The notes: a model not told the origin generated them from the letters alone. Counted from the first letter of the stretch, positions 9,029 through 18,751 are shown. The stretch: DNA of 64,000 bases from Notoacmeibacter ruber (GCF_003668555.1 NZ_RCWN01000001.1:868001-932000), one strand, 5' to 3'. Made by a program: numbers and translations.

Positions 9029-11365
9029 TTGATCGCGCTTGCGGCTCTCGCCGTTCCATTCACCGCTGCTTTGCTGGCTCCGGTCCTCGCACAGTTGGTC
9101 AGGCGATGGCTGGCGGTTCTTCTCGCAGTCTTTCCGCTCGCTCTGTTTTTGTTCTGGCTGCGTCTCGTGCCGCTCTTTGCGAGCGGGCGTGAAGAAACCA
9201 TCGGCGTTTCATGGATTCCGAGTTTCGGTGTCGAGTTCTCCGTTCTGATCGACGGGCTGTCGCTCACATTCGCCTTGCTCGTCAGCGGGATCGGCACGCT
9301 GATCGTGCTGTTCGCGGGCGCTTATCTCAAAGGCGATGCGCGCCTTCCGCGCTTTCTCTGCTACCTGTTTCTGTTCATGGGCGCGATGCAGGGTCTCGTT
9401 CTGGCGAACGACCTCATCATGCTATTCGTATTCTGGGAGCTTACGTCGATCAGTTCCTTCCTTTTGATCGGCTTCGATCGGGAGCGGATGGCCTCTCGCC
9501 GCGCCGCTATCCAGGCGCTCGTCGTCACCGGCATGGGCGGTCTGTCGCTCCTCGCAGGGTTTCTGCTGATCCGTTATGCAAGCGGCGCTTCGAGCCTCTC
9601 CGAGGTTCTGGCGCTCGGTGACGGACTGCGCGAACTGCCGGTCTATATGGCTTGCTTCATTCTGGTTCTCGGCGGTGCCTTTACCAAAAGCGCGCAGTTT
9701 CCGTTCCATTTCTGGCTGCCGAACGCGATGGAGGCACCGACGCCCGTCTCGGCCTATCTGCATTCGGCAACCATGGTGAAGGCCGGCGTCTATCTTCTGA
9801 TGCGCCTTCAGCCGGCGATGGGCGGTACGACGGCCTGGGAAACGGTTCTGCCGATTTTTGGCGCGATCACGCTGCTGGCCGGCACAATTCTCGGTCTCAG
9901 GCAGACCGATCTCAAACTGGTTCTGGCCTATACGACGGTCGCCTCGCTTGGCCTACTCGTCATGCTGACCGGGTTCGGCACAGAGGGAGCGCTTGCGGGC
10001 GCGGTGCTCTATCTGATCGCTCATTCGCTCTTTAAGGGTGGGCTTTTCATGGTCGCCGGCGGTATCGACCATGAAGCCGGTTCGCGCGACCTGCGCCATC
10101 TTTCCGGGCTCCGTCATGGCATGCCGCTGACCTTTGCCATTGCGCTTCTCTGCGCCCTCTCCATGGGCGGTCTGCCGCCCTTCGTTGGCTTCCTTGCCAA
10201 GGAAGAGATGTATTACGGTCTCTTCAAGGACGGCGGATGGGCAATGGCTCTTCTGGCTGCAGCGATCATCGGCAACGGCCTGATGCTGGCGCTGGGCTTC
10301 ATTGTTGGTCTGCGGCCTTTTCTCGGCAAGGAAATGAAGGCGCCTAAACATGCTCATGAGGGCCCTTTCGATCTTTGGATCGGCCCTGCCATTCTGGCGT
10401 TGTGCGGCCTTGCCGCCGGTATCTTCTATCATTTCTTCCACGAAATGATTTCGATTCCGATGGCCTCGGCCGTGGCGGGCGAAAATGTCCCGATCGAGAT
10501 TTCACCCATCCCGCATATTTCGGCAGCCTTCTATCTGACGCTGCTGACCATCGCGTTCGGTGTGGGTGTCTACCTGCTGCAGGACCGGTTGCGCAGCGCG
10601 ATAGACCGCGCATTGGTGGCGTTGGGCTGGGGGCCCGATCGCGGTTTCGATCAGGCGATCTCCGGTCTCAGCCATCTGGCGCACCGTGTCACCTATTTCT
10701 TCCAGAACGGACGGCTGGATCTCTACATGACCACCGTCTTCTGCGTGCTGGCCTTCACGCTTCTGTTCTCTCTCGCCTTTTTCAGCGAACTGCCGGAGCT
10801 GCCGGGCTGGCCGGAGCTGGCTCTACACGAATGGACGATCCTGCTGATCATCGTGGTCGGCATCGGGACGGTCATCATGGCGCACAACCGGCTCACGGCC
10901 ATCGTCTCCCTCGGCATTCAGGGGTTCGGTGTCGCCGTCCTCTTCATGTTGCAAGGCGCGCCGGACCTCTCCTTCACGCAGTTCATGGTCGAGACGCTGT
11001 CGGTCGTCATTCTTGCTCTGGTCATGACCCGGATTCCTCTTGCCAAGACCGATCATCGGTCCAATCCGGAAAAGCTGATCGATGGCGGGATCGCGCTTCT
11101 CTGCGGCGTGGGACTGGGCGGCCTTCTTCTCGCGGTAACGCAGACGCCCTTCGACGGCCGGCTCAGTGAATTCTACGAGGAGTTCTCCCGGGCTATCGCT
11201 CATGGCCGCAATATCGTGAATGTGATCATCGTCGATTTCCGCGGACTCGATACGCTGGGTGAAATCGCAGTGGTGATGGTCGCAGGACTGGCGGTGCTCG
11301 GTCTGATCCGCATCCGACGTCCACGGGTCGAGGATATCGCCACGCCAGTAGGAGACCGATCCTGA
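9029..11365 (+). CDS. mrpA: Mrp Na+/H+ antiporter subunit A
   Basis: A 778-residue multi-spanning membrane protein, the largest subunit of the Mrp (Mnh/Pha) cation/proton antiporter, related to NuoL of complex I. It has the proton-channel core ([29 protein letters not shown] with the key Lys, [10 protein letters not shown]). The C-terminal part is DUF4040/MrpB-like ([19 protein letters not shown]). The start is TTG at 9029, preceded by AGGGA; no ATG fits. It opens a seven-gene operon whose cistrons overlap or lie within 3 bases. The operon supports Na+ efflux and alkaline or salt tolerance by exchanging cytoplasmic Na+ for H+. Confidence 0.94.
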   Translation: MIALAALAVPFTAALLAPVLAQLVRRWLAVLLAVFPLALFLFWLRLVPLFASGREETIGVSWIPSFGVEFSVLIDGLSLTFALLVSGIGTLIVLFAGAYLKGDARLPRFLCYLFLFMGAMQGLVLANDLIMLFVFWELTSISSFLLIGFDRERMASRRAAIQALVVTGMGGLSLLAGFLLIRYASGASSLSEVLALGDGLRELPVYMACFILVLGGAFTKSAQFPFHFWLPNAMEAPTPVSAYLHSATMVKAGVYLLMRLQPAMGGTTAWETVLPIFGAITLLAGTILGLRQTDLKLVLAYTTVASLGLLVMLTGFGTEGALAGAVLYLIAHSLFKGGLFMVAGGIDHEAGSRDLRHLSGLRHGMPLTFAIALLCALSMGGLPPFVGFLAKEEMYYGLFKDGGWAMALLAAAIIGNGLMLALGFIVGLRPFLGKEMKAPKHAHEGPFDLWIGPAILALCGLAAGIFYHFFHEMISIPMASAVAGENVPIEISPIPHISAAFYLTLLTIAFGVGVYLLQDRLRSAIDRALVALGWGPDRGFDQAISGLSHLAHRVTYFFQNGRLDLYMTTVFCVLAFTLLFSLAFFSELPELPGWPELALHEWTILLIIVVGIGTVIMAHNRLTAIVSLGIQGFGVAVLFMLQGAPDLSFTQFMVETLSVVILALVMTRIPLAKTDHRSNPEKLIDGGIALLCGVGLGGLLLAVTQTPFDGRLSEFYEEFSRAIAHGRNIVNVIIVDFRGLDTLGEIAVVMVAGLAVLGLIRIRRPRVEDIATPVGDRS

Positions 11366-11784
11366 TGCGCACGGTTATCTTTCGTACGGTCGCGCCGTTT
11401 CTCACGGCTCTGATGATCATCTTCTCGATCTTCATCTTGCTGCGGGGGCACAACGAACCAGGAGGCGGCTTCATTGGCGGGCTCATCGCCGCATCGGCCA
11501 ACGCCGTTTATGGCATCGCCTGCGGGGTCTCGCCGGTGCGGCGCTCGCTACGTTTCCATCCGATGGCGATCGCCGGCGCAGGTCTTTTCATCGCGGCGCT
11601 CGCAGGTTGTGCGAGCCTGTTCGCAAAAGCGGGTTTTTTGACCGGCCTTTGGACGGAACTGCATCTTTTCAGTCAGAGCATCGATCTGTCGACGCCACTG
11701 TTCTTCGATATCGGGGTTTATCTGGTCGTGCTCGGTACATTCAGTTCGATCACCCTGGCACTTGAAGAAAGAGAGGTCGAATAA
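11365..11784 (+). CDS. mrpB: Mrp antiporter subunit B
   Basis: A 139-residue protein with four hydrophobic helices and the MnhB hallmark [17 protein letters not shown]. It is an essential part of the Mrp complex, packing against the C-terminal part of MrpA. Its ATG overlaps the mrpA stop (TGATG), so translation is probably coupled. In several rhizobia, as I recall, this domain is fused to the A subunit; here it is a separate gene. Confidence 0.94.
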   Translation: MRTVIFRTVAPFLTALMIIFSIFILLRGHNEPGGGFIGGLIAASANAVYGIACGVSPVRRSLRFHPMAIAGAGLFIAALAGCASLFAKAGFLTGLWTELHLFSQSIDLSTPLFFDIGVYLVVLGTFSSITLALEEREVE

Positions 11785-12161
11785 TGGAGACCGCTCTCAG
11801 CGTTGTGGTCGGTCTTCTTTTTGCCGCCGCGATCTATCTGATGCTCTCGCTGCATACGATCCGCATTCTGCTGGGCGTGGTTCTGCTCGGAAACGCGGTC
11901 AATCTGCTTATTTTCACCGCCGGGCGCTTCCGCTCGGAGGTGCCGCCGATCATCGCGCCGGATGCCTACGCTCCCGCGGGCGATGTGGCCAATCCGCTGC
12001 CGCAGGCGCTTATTCTGACCGCCATCGTGATTTCGTTTTCCTTTTTCGTCTTTTTGCTGGTCCTCGCCTATCGCGCCTATCAGGACCTCGGCACCGACGA
12101 TTCCGACAAGATGCGTCTGGCCGAACCGGTGGCGGATGACGGCCCGCCGAAGGGATATTGA
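11784..12161 (+). CDS. mrpC: Mrp antiporter subunit C
   Basis: A 125-residue NuoK-like subunit with three hydrophobic helices. The typical pattern RILLGVVLLGNAVNLLIFTAG and the PLPQALILTAIVISFSF stretch are visible. The start overlaps the mrpB stop by one base (TAATG). It sits in the membrane part of the antiporter and corresponds to the complex I subunit that lines the proton path. The C-terminus is hydrophilic and variable. Confidence 0.94.
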   Translation: METALSVVVGLLFAAAIYLMLSLHTIRILLGVVLLGNAVNLLIFTAGRFRSEVPPIIAPDAYAPAGDVANPLPQALILTAIVISFSFFVFLLVLAYRAYQDLGTDDSDKMRLAEPVADDGPPKGY

Positions 12162-12164
12162 TCG

Positions 12165-13724
12165 ATGGCCGCTGTCGGTGTGAATGAAATCGACCGTTCC
12201 GTTGCGATGGTCACGAAGGCGGTCAGTCTGGCCGACTGGCTGCTGATCGCTCCTGTCGCGCTGCCGATTCTCGGCGGCGCGGCGCTTTTGATGCTGAACA
12301 GACGGATTGCCTGGCACGCTCCCGTCACCATTGCCATTCTCGTCCTTATGAGCCTTGCGGATCTGGTCCTTCTATACCGGGTCTGGACCGAAGGGCCGCT
12401 GCACATGGCGATGGGCAGCTGGCTGCCGCCTTTCGGTATCGTCTTCGCGGCCGATACGCTGGGTGTTCTTTTCGCTACCATCACGGCCTTTACCGGGCTT
12501 GTCTGTGCGGTTTTCGCCACGGCGGAGGCGGATGCCACGGAATATCGCTATGGCTACTTCACCTTTTATCTCCTGATGCTGGCGGGAGTAACAGGCGCTT
12601 TCCTGACGGGCGACATCTTCAACCTTTATGTCTGGTTCGAAGTCCTGCTCATCTCCAGCTTCGGCCTGCTTGCTCTGGGCTCGAACCCGATTCAGCTCGA
12701 TGGCACGTTCAAATATGCCATTCTGAACCTGATCGCGACGACGCTCTTTCTCGTATCGGTCGGTATTCTTTACGGTATCGCCGGCACGCTCAACATGGCC
12801 GATCTGGCATTGAAGGCACGCAGCGGCGAGATGTCCGGGCCGCTGATGACCTTCGGCATCCTCATGACCGTCGCCTTTCTGATGAAGGCTGCGGCTTTTC
12901 CTCTGAATGCCTGGCTTCCGGCATCGTACCATGTCCCCCGGTCCTCCTCCTCGGCGCTGTTCGCGGCTCTGCTGACCAAGGTCGGCATCTATGCGTTGCT
13001 GCGCACGCTGATCCTGCTCTTTCCGCAGCTCGGAGAGGCATTCGCGCCGGTTCTTCTCGTCGTGGCCAATGCGACGATGATTATCGGTGCTCTCGGCCTC
13101 CTCGCTTCAACGGATATACGGCGGATGGTCGGATGGGCCGTGATTTCCGGTATCGGCGTCATTCTGGTCGGGCCGGGTCTTGGCGAAAGCGCGGCTCTCG
13201 GTGGCGCGATCGCCTATGCGATGCACTCCATGATCGTAATGGCTGGGCTCTATTGTCTCGCCGGCGCGATGAGCTGGATGGCGGGAGGACAATCCCTGCA
13301 GCGGATGGGCGGTCTGGCGCTCCGTTCGCCCGCTCTTCTTTTATGCGGGCTCGGCCTTATGTTGGCCACGGCCGGGCTGCCGCCGTTTTCCGGCCTGTGG
13401 CCGAAAGCGATCCTGGTGGAAGCGGCACTATCCGATGCCGCATATACGACCGTTGTAATCGTCTTGCTCAATGGCCTCCTGACGACGATTGCCTTCGGAC
13501 GCATGTTCGCCTTCGGCTTCTGGAAGCCGGCACCGGCAGCCCCCGATGAAGGGGCGGAACTTGCGCTTTTATCGAAGAAACGTCTGGTCCCTATCGCTGC
13601 GGTGGTCGTGGTATCTCTTGCTGCGGGCCTCTATCCGGAGCCCTGGCTTGCCGCGTCTCACCAAGCGGCCGCGGGCCTGCTGAATGGTGCAACCTATATC
13701 GAAACCGTATTGCCGGGAGGATAG
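12165..13724 (+). CDS. mrpD: Mrp antiporter subunit D
   Basis: A 519-residue NuoN/NuoM-like proton-translocating subunit with about 14 membrane helices. Visible hallmarks are LYVWFEVLLISSFGLLALG with the conserved Glu, FPLNAWLPASYHVPRSSSSALFAAL cut into its two halves by the short loop, and LLTKVGIYALLR with the conserved Lys. The ATG lies 3 bases after mrpC; a second Met further in is possible but less likely. Together with MrpA it is thought to move the protons that drive cation export. Confidence 0.94.
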   Translation: MAAVGVNEIDRSVAMVTKAVSLADWLLIAPVALPILGGAALLMLNRRIAWHAPVTIAILVLMSLADLVLLYRVWTEGPLHMAMGSWLPPFGIVFAADTLGVLFATITAFTGLVCAVFATAEADATEYRYGYFTFYLLMLAGVTGAFLTGDIFNLYVWFEVLLISSFGLLALGSNPIQLDGTFKYAILNLIATTLFLVSVGILYGIAGTLNMADLALKARSGEMSGPLMTFGILMTVAFLMKAAAFPLNAWLPASYHVPRSSSSALFAALLTKVGIYALLRTLILLFPQLGEAFAPVLLVVANATMIIGALGLLASTDIRRMVGWAVISGIGVILVGPGLGESAALGGAIAYAMHSMIVMAGLYCLAGAMSWMAGGQSLQRMGGLALRSPALLLCGLGLMLATAGLPPFSGLWPKAILVEAALSDAAYTTVVIVLLNGLLTTIAFGRMFAFGFWKPAPAAPDEGAELALLSKKRLVPIAAVVVVSLAAGLYPEPWLAASHQAAAGLLNGATYIETVLPGG

Positions 13725-13727
13725 GGC

Positions 13728-14201
13728 ATGAATCTTCAACTCATGAACATTCTTCTGGCCCTCGCCTGGGCCGCGGTCACGGGGTCGTTCTCTCTGCCCA
13801 ACCTGATCTTCGGCTTCGTGCTCGGCGCGCTGGGAATGTACTTCATCCGCGAGCAGGTGGGGTCGCTGGGTTATTTTCGCCGCCTCTACAGAGTCGGCAT
13901 TCTGGCGTTGATCTTCCTGCGCGAACTGATTTTCAGCGCCTGGCGTGTGGCCGTTCTGGTTCTGTCGCCGAAGATGGATGTCAAGCCCGGTATTTTCGCC
14001 TATCCCTTGCGGGTGCGCGATGACATGCAGATATCTCTGCTTGCCAACATGATCACGCTGACGCCCGGAACGCTTTCCGTCGATGTCTCGGAGGATCGCA
14101 ACACCCTTTGGGTCCATGCATTCGATTGCTCTGATCCTGATGCGGCGCGGGACGATATTGCCAGCTCTTTCGAGCGCCGGATCATGGAGGCTTTCGAATG
14201 A
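13728..14201 (+). CDS. mrpE: Mrp antiporter subunit E
   Basis: A 157-residue protein with two or three hydrophobic helices near the N-terminus and a cytoplasmic tail ending in [19 protein letters not shown], characteristic of MrpE. It starts 3 bases after mrpD and overlaps mrpF by 4 bases (ATGA). MrpE is needed for stable assembly and full activity of the antiporter in studied species. Confidence 0.93.
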   Translation: MNLQLMNILLALAWAAVTGSFSLPNLIFGFVLGALGMYFIREQVGSLGYFRRLYRVGILALIFLRELIFSAWRVAVLVLSPKMDVKPGIFAYPLRVRDDMQISLLANMITLTPGTLSVDVSEDRNTLWVHAFDCSDPDAARDDIASSFERRIMEAFE

Positions 14202-14530
14202 GTGAGTTCGGCGCCGGTTTCCTTGATCAGGCCGCTCTGATCGCCCTCTACATGCTGAGTGCATCGTTTCTGCTGACGGTTCTGCGTGTCATCATCGGCC
14301 CGACCCTGCCAGATCGGATCCTGTCTCTCGACATGCTTGTTTCGATTGTCATCGGCTTCATCGCAGTGATCGGCATTCGTTCCGGCTTTGCACTCTATGT
14401 CGATATCGCGATCGCGCTTGGCCTTGTCGGTTTCCTGGCAACGGTCGCATTTGCGAGATTTGTCATGATGCGCGGTCATGTCGGCGACGATACGAAGGCG
14501 GATGAGATCGAACAGGAGCGCACTTCATGA
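14198..14530 (+). CDS. mrpF: Mrp antiporter subunit F
   Basis: A 110-residue subunit with three hydrophobic helices. [13 protein letters not shown] is the family signature, with the conserved Pro-Asp-Arg between helix 1 and helix 2. It overlaps mrpE and mrpG by 4 bases each (ATGA), which suggests coupled translation. The C-terminus is acidic and hydrophilic. Confidence 0.93.
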   Translation: MSEFGAGFLDQAALIALYMLSASFLLTVLRVIIGPTLPDRILSLDMLVSIVIGFIAVIGIRSGFALYVDIAIALGLVGFLATVAFARFVMMRGHVGDDTKADEIEQERTS

Positions 14531-14886
14531 TTGACGGCGCACTCAATATTCTCGTCGGTCTTCTTCTGCTTTCAGGCGCCTTTTTCTGCTTGGTCGCTTC
14601 TATTGGACTGCTTCGCCTTCCTGATCTCTACACACGCATGCATGCTGCTTCCAAAGCAGGTACGGTGGGGTCGGGTATGGCTCTGGTGGCGATGGCAATC
14701 CATTCTGCCAATGTCGGCGATGCGGCGCGTGCGATGGCCGGAGTGATCTTCTTCATCCTGACGGCGCCGGTTTCGGCGCATTTGCTTGCCAAGGCGGCGC
14801 ACGACATGGGCTACCCGCTGTGGCGCAACTCCGTGAGAGACGACAAGAAAGCATCTGACGAAGGTAAAGACGAAAATTCGCATTAG
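14527..14886 (+). CDS. mrpG: Mrp antiporter subunit G
   Basis: A 119-residue last subunit of the operon with three membrane helices. The signature [20 protein letters not shown] is visible, followed by a charged C-terminal tail. It is coupled to mrpF by a 4-base overlap. No clear terminator follows; the next 190 bases are AT-rich and hold the mucR promoter region. Confidence 0.94.
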   Translation: MIDGALNILVGLLLLSGAFFCLVASIGLLRLPDLYTRMHAASKAGTVGSGMALVAMAIHSANVGDAARAMAGVIFFILTAPVSAHLLAKAAHDMGYPLWRNSVRDDKKASDEGKDENSH

Positions 14887-14970
14887 ATAAAATTTTCGTA
14901 ACGTCAGTTTTGTAGAGATTCCCTCCAATGAATTGGTACGGCTTATTGGTCGCCGACTATTCGCAGGAGA

Positions 14971-15047
14971 ATTAATTCTTACATATATTAGTTGACAACA
15001 ACCGGGTGCCGTGAAACATGCACCCGCAAGACCGATTGAGGTACAAT
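14971..15047 (+). promoter_or_regulatory. AT-rich promoter region upstream of mucR
   Basis: The DNA is AT-rich (ATTAATTCTTACATATATTAG, 14971-14991, in two halves), with a consensus -35 box TTGACA at 14992-14997 and a possible -10 TACAAT at 15042-15047. These two are too far apart to pair, so either two promoters exist or one box is chance. GGGTGC (15004-15009) and GCACCC (15020-15025) form an inverted repeat. MucR proteins bind AT-rich promoters including their own, so autoregulation is plausible but not shown. Confidence 0.4.
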
Positions 15048-15077
15048 CAAAATAACGTGATTTATTGAGGCATCGAA

Positions 15078-15503
15078 ATGGACACGCCTGAAAATAAAAC
15101 GGCGCAGGACGCACAGCTCATAGACCTGACAGCCGAGGTTGTTACAGCCTATGTTGGCAACAACCCAGTCCCTGCAACCGATTTGCCGAGCCTGATCTCT
15201 GAAATTCACACCGCATTCAGCCGAATTCGCGGCGATGTGGATGCTGGTGTGGAGACGGAAAAGCCGAAGCCGGCTGTCAATCCGAAGCGCTCCGTGACGG
15301 ATGATTATATCGTCTGTCTCGAAGACGGCAAGAAATTCAAGTCTTTGAAGCGGCACCTCTCGGCGCATTACAACATGACGCCTGAGCAGTATCGCGAAAA
15401 GTGGGGCCTGCCGGCTGATTATCCGATGGTCGCGCCGAACTATTCGGCCGCCCGATCGAAGCTGGCCAAAAAGACTGGCCTGGGTCGCAAGGCAAAGGGC
15501 TGA
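15078..15503 (+). CDS. mucR: MucR/Ros family zinc-finger transcriptional regulator
   Basis: A 141-residue DNA-binding protein. The C-terminal prokaryotic zinc finger is clear: Cys80, Asp83, His93 and His97 in DYIVCLEDGKKFKSLKRHL. This is the Cys-x2-Asp-x9-His-x3-His arrangement of MucR rather than the two-Cys form of Ros. The N-terminal part (LIDLTAEVVTAYVGNN) is the oligomerisation region. In rhizobia and Brucella, MucR acts as an H-NS-like silencer of AT-rich promoters and controls exopolysaccharide, motility, virulence and cell-cycle genes. A hairpin terminator follows. Confidence 0.95.
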   Translation: MDTPENKTAQDAQLIDLTAEVVTAYVGNNPVPATDLPSLISEIHTAFSRIRGDVDAGVETEKPKPAVNPKRSVTDDYIVCLEDGKKFKSLKRHLSAHYNMTPEQYREKWGLPADYPMVAPNYSAARSKLAKKTGLGRKAKG

Positions 15504-15530
15504 GCCCTTGTCGCAATGATTGGTCATGAG

Positions 15531-15552
15531 GGGCGGCGTAAGCCGCCCTTTT
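15531..15552 (+). terminator. Terminator of mucR
   Basis: GGGCGGC (15531-15537) pairs with GCCGCCC (15542-15548) across a GTAA tetraloop, followed by TTTT. It lies 28 bases after the mucR stop codon. Confidence 0.8.
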
Positions 15553-15604
15553 GCTGTGCGAGGAGCGGACTGCCCAACCACCTGTCGATATAAATGTTCT
15601 TTTT

Positions 15605-15636
15605 TTGTTCCACGCGCGTGGCGGTCGGTATATAAG
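15605..15636 (+). promoter_or_regulatory. Promoter with palindromic operator in its spacer
   Basis: TTGTTC (15605-15610) and TATATA (15629-15634) are 18 bases apart and make a plausible sigma-70 promoter for the next gene. The 12-bp perfect palindrome CCACGCGCGTGG (15610-15621) lies between the two boxes, where a bound repressor would block or a MerR-like protein would twist the promoter. A GAGGAG ribosome site follows just before the ATG at 15665. Confidence 0.5.
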
Positions 15637-15664
15637 AAAACATTCCTTGGTGAGGAGTGTTTTC

Positions 15665-16087
15665 ATGACGGTAGCCGCGCTGCATCTGCATCGGATCGAC
15701 GAAGAGATAGTGACGCGAGCTCGTGGCCGCGGCACACGGATCAGTCCTAGTGATCGCAATGCATGGGCGATGCAGCAAGGCGATGCGGTGATCGATCTGA
15801 TCGCCGAGATGTTTGGCGTGGACGGTCGTGATCTTCGAAAGCCGACGCGCTGTGGTCTTCAGGTGGGACGGGTTCGCCAGGTTGCGATGTACGTCGCACA
15901 CGTCACTTTGCAGTTGACGCTCACGGAAGTCGGCATGGCTTTCAATCGCGATCGCACGACGGCCACGCATGCCTGCCACAGGATCGAAGATCTTCGTGAC
16001 GATCCCGAGTTCGATTCTTTGATGGATGCCGTCGAACGCACGGTCGCGCGAGCACTGCGTTACGATCGCGGTGAAATTTACGACTAG
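15665..16087 (+). CDS. DnaA domain IV-like DNA-binding protein
   Basis: A 140-residue protein matching only the C-terminal DNA-binding domain of the replication initiator DnaA, without the AAA+ ATPase. RQVAMYVAH (residues 71-79) matches the first helix pair. TEVGMAFNRDRTTATHACHRI matches the DnaA signature, with Asp96, Arg97, Thr98, Thr99 and His102. In E. coli DnaA the residue matching Arg97 is His434, a base-contacting position, so sequence preference may differ. It is likely cytosolic and could bind DnaA boxes as a regulator or competitor; that is inference. The ATG follows GAGGAG; the frame is also open upstream to 15551. Proteins of this kind occur in other Hyphomicrobiales. Confidence 0.85.
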   Translation: MTVAALHLHRIDEEIVTRARGRGTRISPSDRNAWAMQQGDAVIDLIAEMFGVDGRDLRKPTRCGLQVGRVRQVAMYVAHVTLQLTLTEVGMAFNRDRTTATHACHRIEDLRDDPEFDSLMDAVERTVARALRYDRGEIYD

Positions 16088-16133
16088 ATGGGAGCTGGGA
16101 AAAGGAAGTTCGATTCTCAGGGATGGCTGTTTC

Positions 16134-16571
16134 TCAGCTCTCGCTGACCTTCAAAGCGGCCGCTTCCGTCTTGATCCGCTCGATCATCGCGCGAATACCA
16201 TTGGCGCGCTGCGGCGTAATGTTTTCGGAAAGGCCGATTTCTTCAAGCAGAGAAACCGCATCCGTTTCGAGAATGGTGTCGACGGTCTTTCCCGAGAAGA
16301 TGGAGAGAATGATCGCCACAAGCCCCTTCACGATGTGAGCATCGGAGTCGCCCCGGAATTGAAGAACAGGTCCGTCGGGCGTCGCGACTTCGTCTGTATG
16401 GAGCCAGACCTGTGAGACGCAGCCCTTCACGCGATAAGCTTCGGTCCGCCATTCATCTGGAAAATCCGGCAGGTCGCGCCCCAGTTCGATGACATATCGG
16501 TAGCGGTCCTCCCAGTCGTCGAGGAGTTCGAAATCATCACGAATGGCGGCAAAATCGGGAGCTGTATCCAT
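16134..16571 (-). CDS. sufE: SufE family Fe-S cluster sulfur acceptor
   Basis: A 145-residue SufE. It takes the persulfide sulfur from the cysteine desulfurase SufS and passes it to the scaffold during Fe-S cluster assembly. The active Cys51 is in VKGCVSQVWL, and the N-terminal helix with FELLDDWEDRYRYVIELGR is typical. GLSENITPQRANGIRAM near the C-terminus is also a family signature. It stands alone, not in a suf operon, as is common in this order. It is convergent with the DnaA-like gene. Confidence 0.95.
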   Translation of the reverse strand: MDTAPDFAAIRDDFELLDDWEDRYRYVIELGRDLPDFPDEWRTEAYRVKGCVSQVWLHTDEVATPDGPVLQFRGDSDAHIVKGLVAIILSIFSGKTVDTILETDAVSLLEEIGLSENITPQRANGIRAMIERIKTEAAALKVSES

Positions 16572-17017
16572 ATCGACGATATAGGTGATGGTGGCTGTCG
16601 CGTCACGCCTTTTCGGGGGACCTGCCGCTCATTTGGTGAAGGTCGTGAGTCGCCGCAGCCGTGATTTTGACGACTGCTACCACGATGATGGCGCAACCGT
16701 TTTCCGCCCACTTCCGCATCATGGTGAGCGAAGGGTTAATGCCAGGGAGGTCATTTATAAGTCATTGTTATATAAAAATAAATAAGAGATACCTACCTCG
16801 TGACGGCTCATTGTCGGCTTAAAATGAAGTTCGCAAGGCGGTCATGTCACTTATCAGCAAGTGCGTAAGAACCATTCCTTAAAACGGTTCCGCCATCCTG
16901 ATTGCAGTTTCCACCGGCGGATGCCGACCGCCCCGAAGTTGGCAGCGCCGGAATGAGTGATTGGGTTGCGTCTTGGTTCAGTGTGTTGAAAGTGGCAGGG
17001 ATGATTGGCGGGACCGC
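16572..17017. other. Intergenic region upstream of sufE and the DivJ-like kinase
   Basis: About 450 bases without a convincing gene. It must hold the divergent promoters of sufE (left) and the kinase (right). An AT-rich block at about 16751-16795 (TTTATAAGTCATTGTTATAT and AAATAAATAAGAG) is the best promoter candidate. A short ORF from ATG 16953 (MSDWVASWFSVLKVAGMIGG...) ends in a TGA that overlaps the GTG chosen as the kinase start (GTGA), so it could act as a leader peptide. Confidence 0.5.
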
Positions 17018-18751
17018 GTGAGCGCGGCCTTCGATCGTTTCGTCAACCGTGATGTGACCGACCCAGCCCGGCGCCGGCGGCAATCCCGGCTGTTTGGTGC
17101 CATTCTGACGATCACGGTCTTGCTGATCGTGCTTTCAGTTCCTCTTTCATCGACAGAACCGGCTTATCTCGCGTTTCCGTTTCTTGCGGGAGCGGTCGGC
17201 TGCATTCTTTCGGCGCTTCTGTCGGCGACGGGCCGCGAAACATTATGCGCGATTCTGACCGGACTGTTCGCCTTCAGCTTTGCAGCGCTGACACTGGCAA
17301 AAGGGGCGAACGCACCGGGCATCGCTCTCCTCATCATGGCTGTTCCTGTCGTCGAAGTCTGGTGGGCCTTGCGCCGGCCAGTTCTGACCGGCTTTGCAGC
17401 GACTCTTGCGGCGGGGACCGGCCTGGGAGCGCTGTTGACCGGCTGGAGCACATCGTCCGCATCGCTCTGGGGCGTCACCGCGTCCGTCGGACTTCTCCTC
17501 TGGATTAGCAGCCTTTTGCTGCGCATGAGACAGCCGAGCTCGGACGCCCCGATGGCCGAATTGCAGGCAGATACGAAATTGCTGTCCTATCCGCTCATGG
17601 AAAATCTGCCAGGTGTTGTCGCCATTTTTGCACGCGACGGCGAACTGCTCGATGCAAGTGGCGCAATCGAAGATCTGCTTGGCGTCGGTACGGCGCATCT
17701 GCTCGGTGCATCCTTCTTCGAGCGCATCCACGTCGGAGATCGGGTCCTCTGGCTCAATGCCGTCGCCGATGCACGGGAGGGAAAGGAAGCGCGGGCTCTC
17801 ATGCGCATGCGGGTCGCGACGTCGGGCGAGGTGACCTTCTCGGATATCGCGGTTCGCCTGTCGGCCGATCCCGAAGGACGGCTGGTCGGTTTCCTGGTGC
17901 ACGATCCCGAGACGGCTGAACGGCAGCGAGAACTCGAGGCCCTCCGCGAAGAGGCAAAGGTGCTCGCCAATGTGCGCAACCGGTTCCTCGCCACGGTCAG
18001 CCATGAACTGCGTACGCCCCTGAATGCCATTATCGGCTTTGCGGATATGATGTGCTGCGACACCGTCCCCATGCCGAGCGTCGAGCGGCAGCGGGAATAT
18101 GCGGGACTGATTTCGTGCTCTGGCGGCCATCTGCTGAAGGTGGTCAACGCGATCCTCGATGTTTCCAAGATGGAAGCCGGGACCTACACGGTGCAGCGGG
18201 AGCTGTTCGACCCGGCCGAGGCGCTCGACATGCCGCTGTCGATTGCCATTCAGCAGGCCGAGGCGGAAGGTGTCAGCGTCACGCGTTCGGTTGGCGGTAA
18301 CATGCGGCAGGTGAATGCCGATCGCCGCAGCGTTCAGCAGATCCTGATCAATCTGCTTTCCAATGCGGTCAAATTCACGCCCTCTGGCGGCAGGGTCGAA
18401 GTCGAACTGAACGACGATGGCCGCAACTTCACGATGACCGTGCGTGACACGGGAATCGGCATTGCTGAAGAGGACCTGCCGCGTCTAGGCAAGCCGTTCG
18501 TCCAACTGGAAGACAGTTCGCTGTCCAGGCAGCACGAAGGGGCCGGCCTCGGCCTGTCTCTGGTGAGGGGACTTGCCGAACTCCAGGGTGGGATGATGCG
18601 GATCCACAGCCGCGTCGGAGAAGGCACCACCGTCACCGTCAGTATTCCCAACCGCGGCGTTGACGAGCCGCACAAACTGATAACCGATGCCAGACCCCAT
18701 GAAAGCTCAATCGAACCGAACCATGATTGTGAGCAACGCCGCACGGCGTAA
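17018..18751 (+). CDS. divJ: DivJ-like membrane PAS sensor histidine kinase
   Basis: A 577-residue kinase. Residues about 25-175 form six hydrophobic helices, then come a PAS domain (about 195-305), a HisKA domain with the phosphorylated His329 ([11 protein letters not shown]) and an HATPase_c domain with N box (NLLSNAVKF), DTGIGI and GAGLGLSLV boxes. Size and layout match Caulobacter DivJ. The gene order (followed by peptidoglycan-binding, DUF1491 and DUF2336 genes) is as I recall at rhizobial divJ. DivJ phosphorylates the cell-fate regulator DivK at the pole; that identity is inference. The frame opens at TTG 16961; GTG 17018 is preferred because it overlaps the end of a short upstream ORF and has GGCGGGA before it. 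Confidence 0.82.
   Translation: MSAAFDRFVNRDVTDPARRRRQSRLFGAILTITVLLIVLSVPLSSTEPAYLAFPFLAGAVGCILSALLSATGRETLCAILTGLFAFSFAALTLAKGANAPGIALLIMAVPVVEVWWALRRPVLTGFAATLAAGTGLGALLTGWSTSSASLWGVTASVGLLLWISSLLLRMRQPSSDAPMAELQADTKLLSYPLMENLPGVVAIFARDGELLDASGAIEDLLGVGTAHLLGASFFERIHVGDRVLWLNAVADAREGKEARALMRMRVATSGEVTFSDIAVRLSADPEGRLVGFLVHDPETAERQRELEALREEAKVLANVRNRFLATVSHELRTPLNAIIGFADMMCCDTVPMPSVERQREYAGLISCSGGHLLKVVNAILDVSKMEAGTYTVQRELFDPAEALDMPLSIAIQQAEAEGVSVTRSVGGNMRQVNADRRSVQQILINLLSNAVKFTPSGGRVEVELNDDGRNFTMTVRDTGIGIAEEDLPRLGKPFVQLEDSSLSRQHEGAGLGLSLVRGLAELQGGMMRIHSRVGEGTTVTVSIPNRGVDEPHKLITDARPHESSIEPNHDCEQRRTA

Noticed and set aside
11762..12139. Second plus-strand frame across mrpC
   Set aside because: It is an arginine-rich shadow frame of mrpC, whose own product has all family features.
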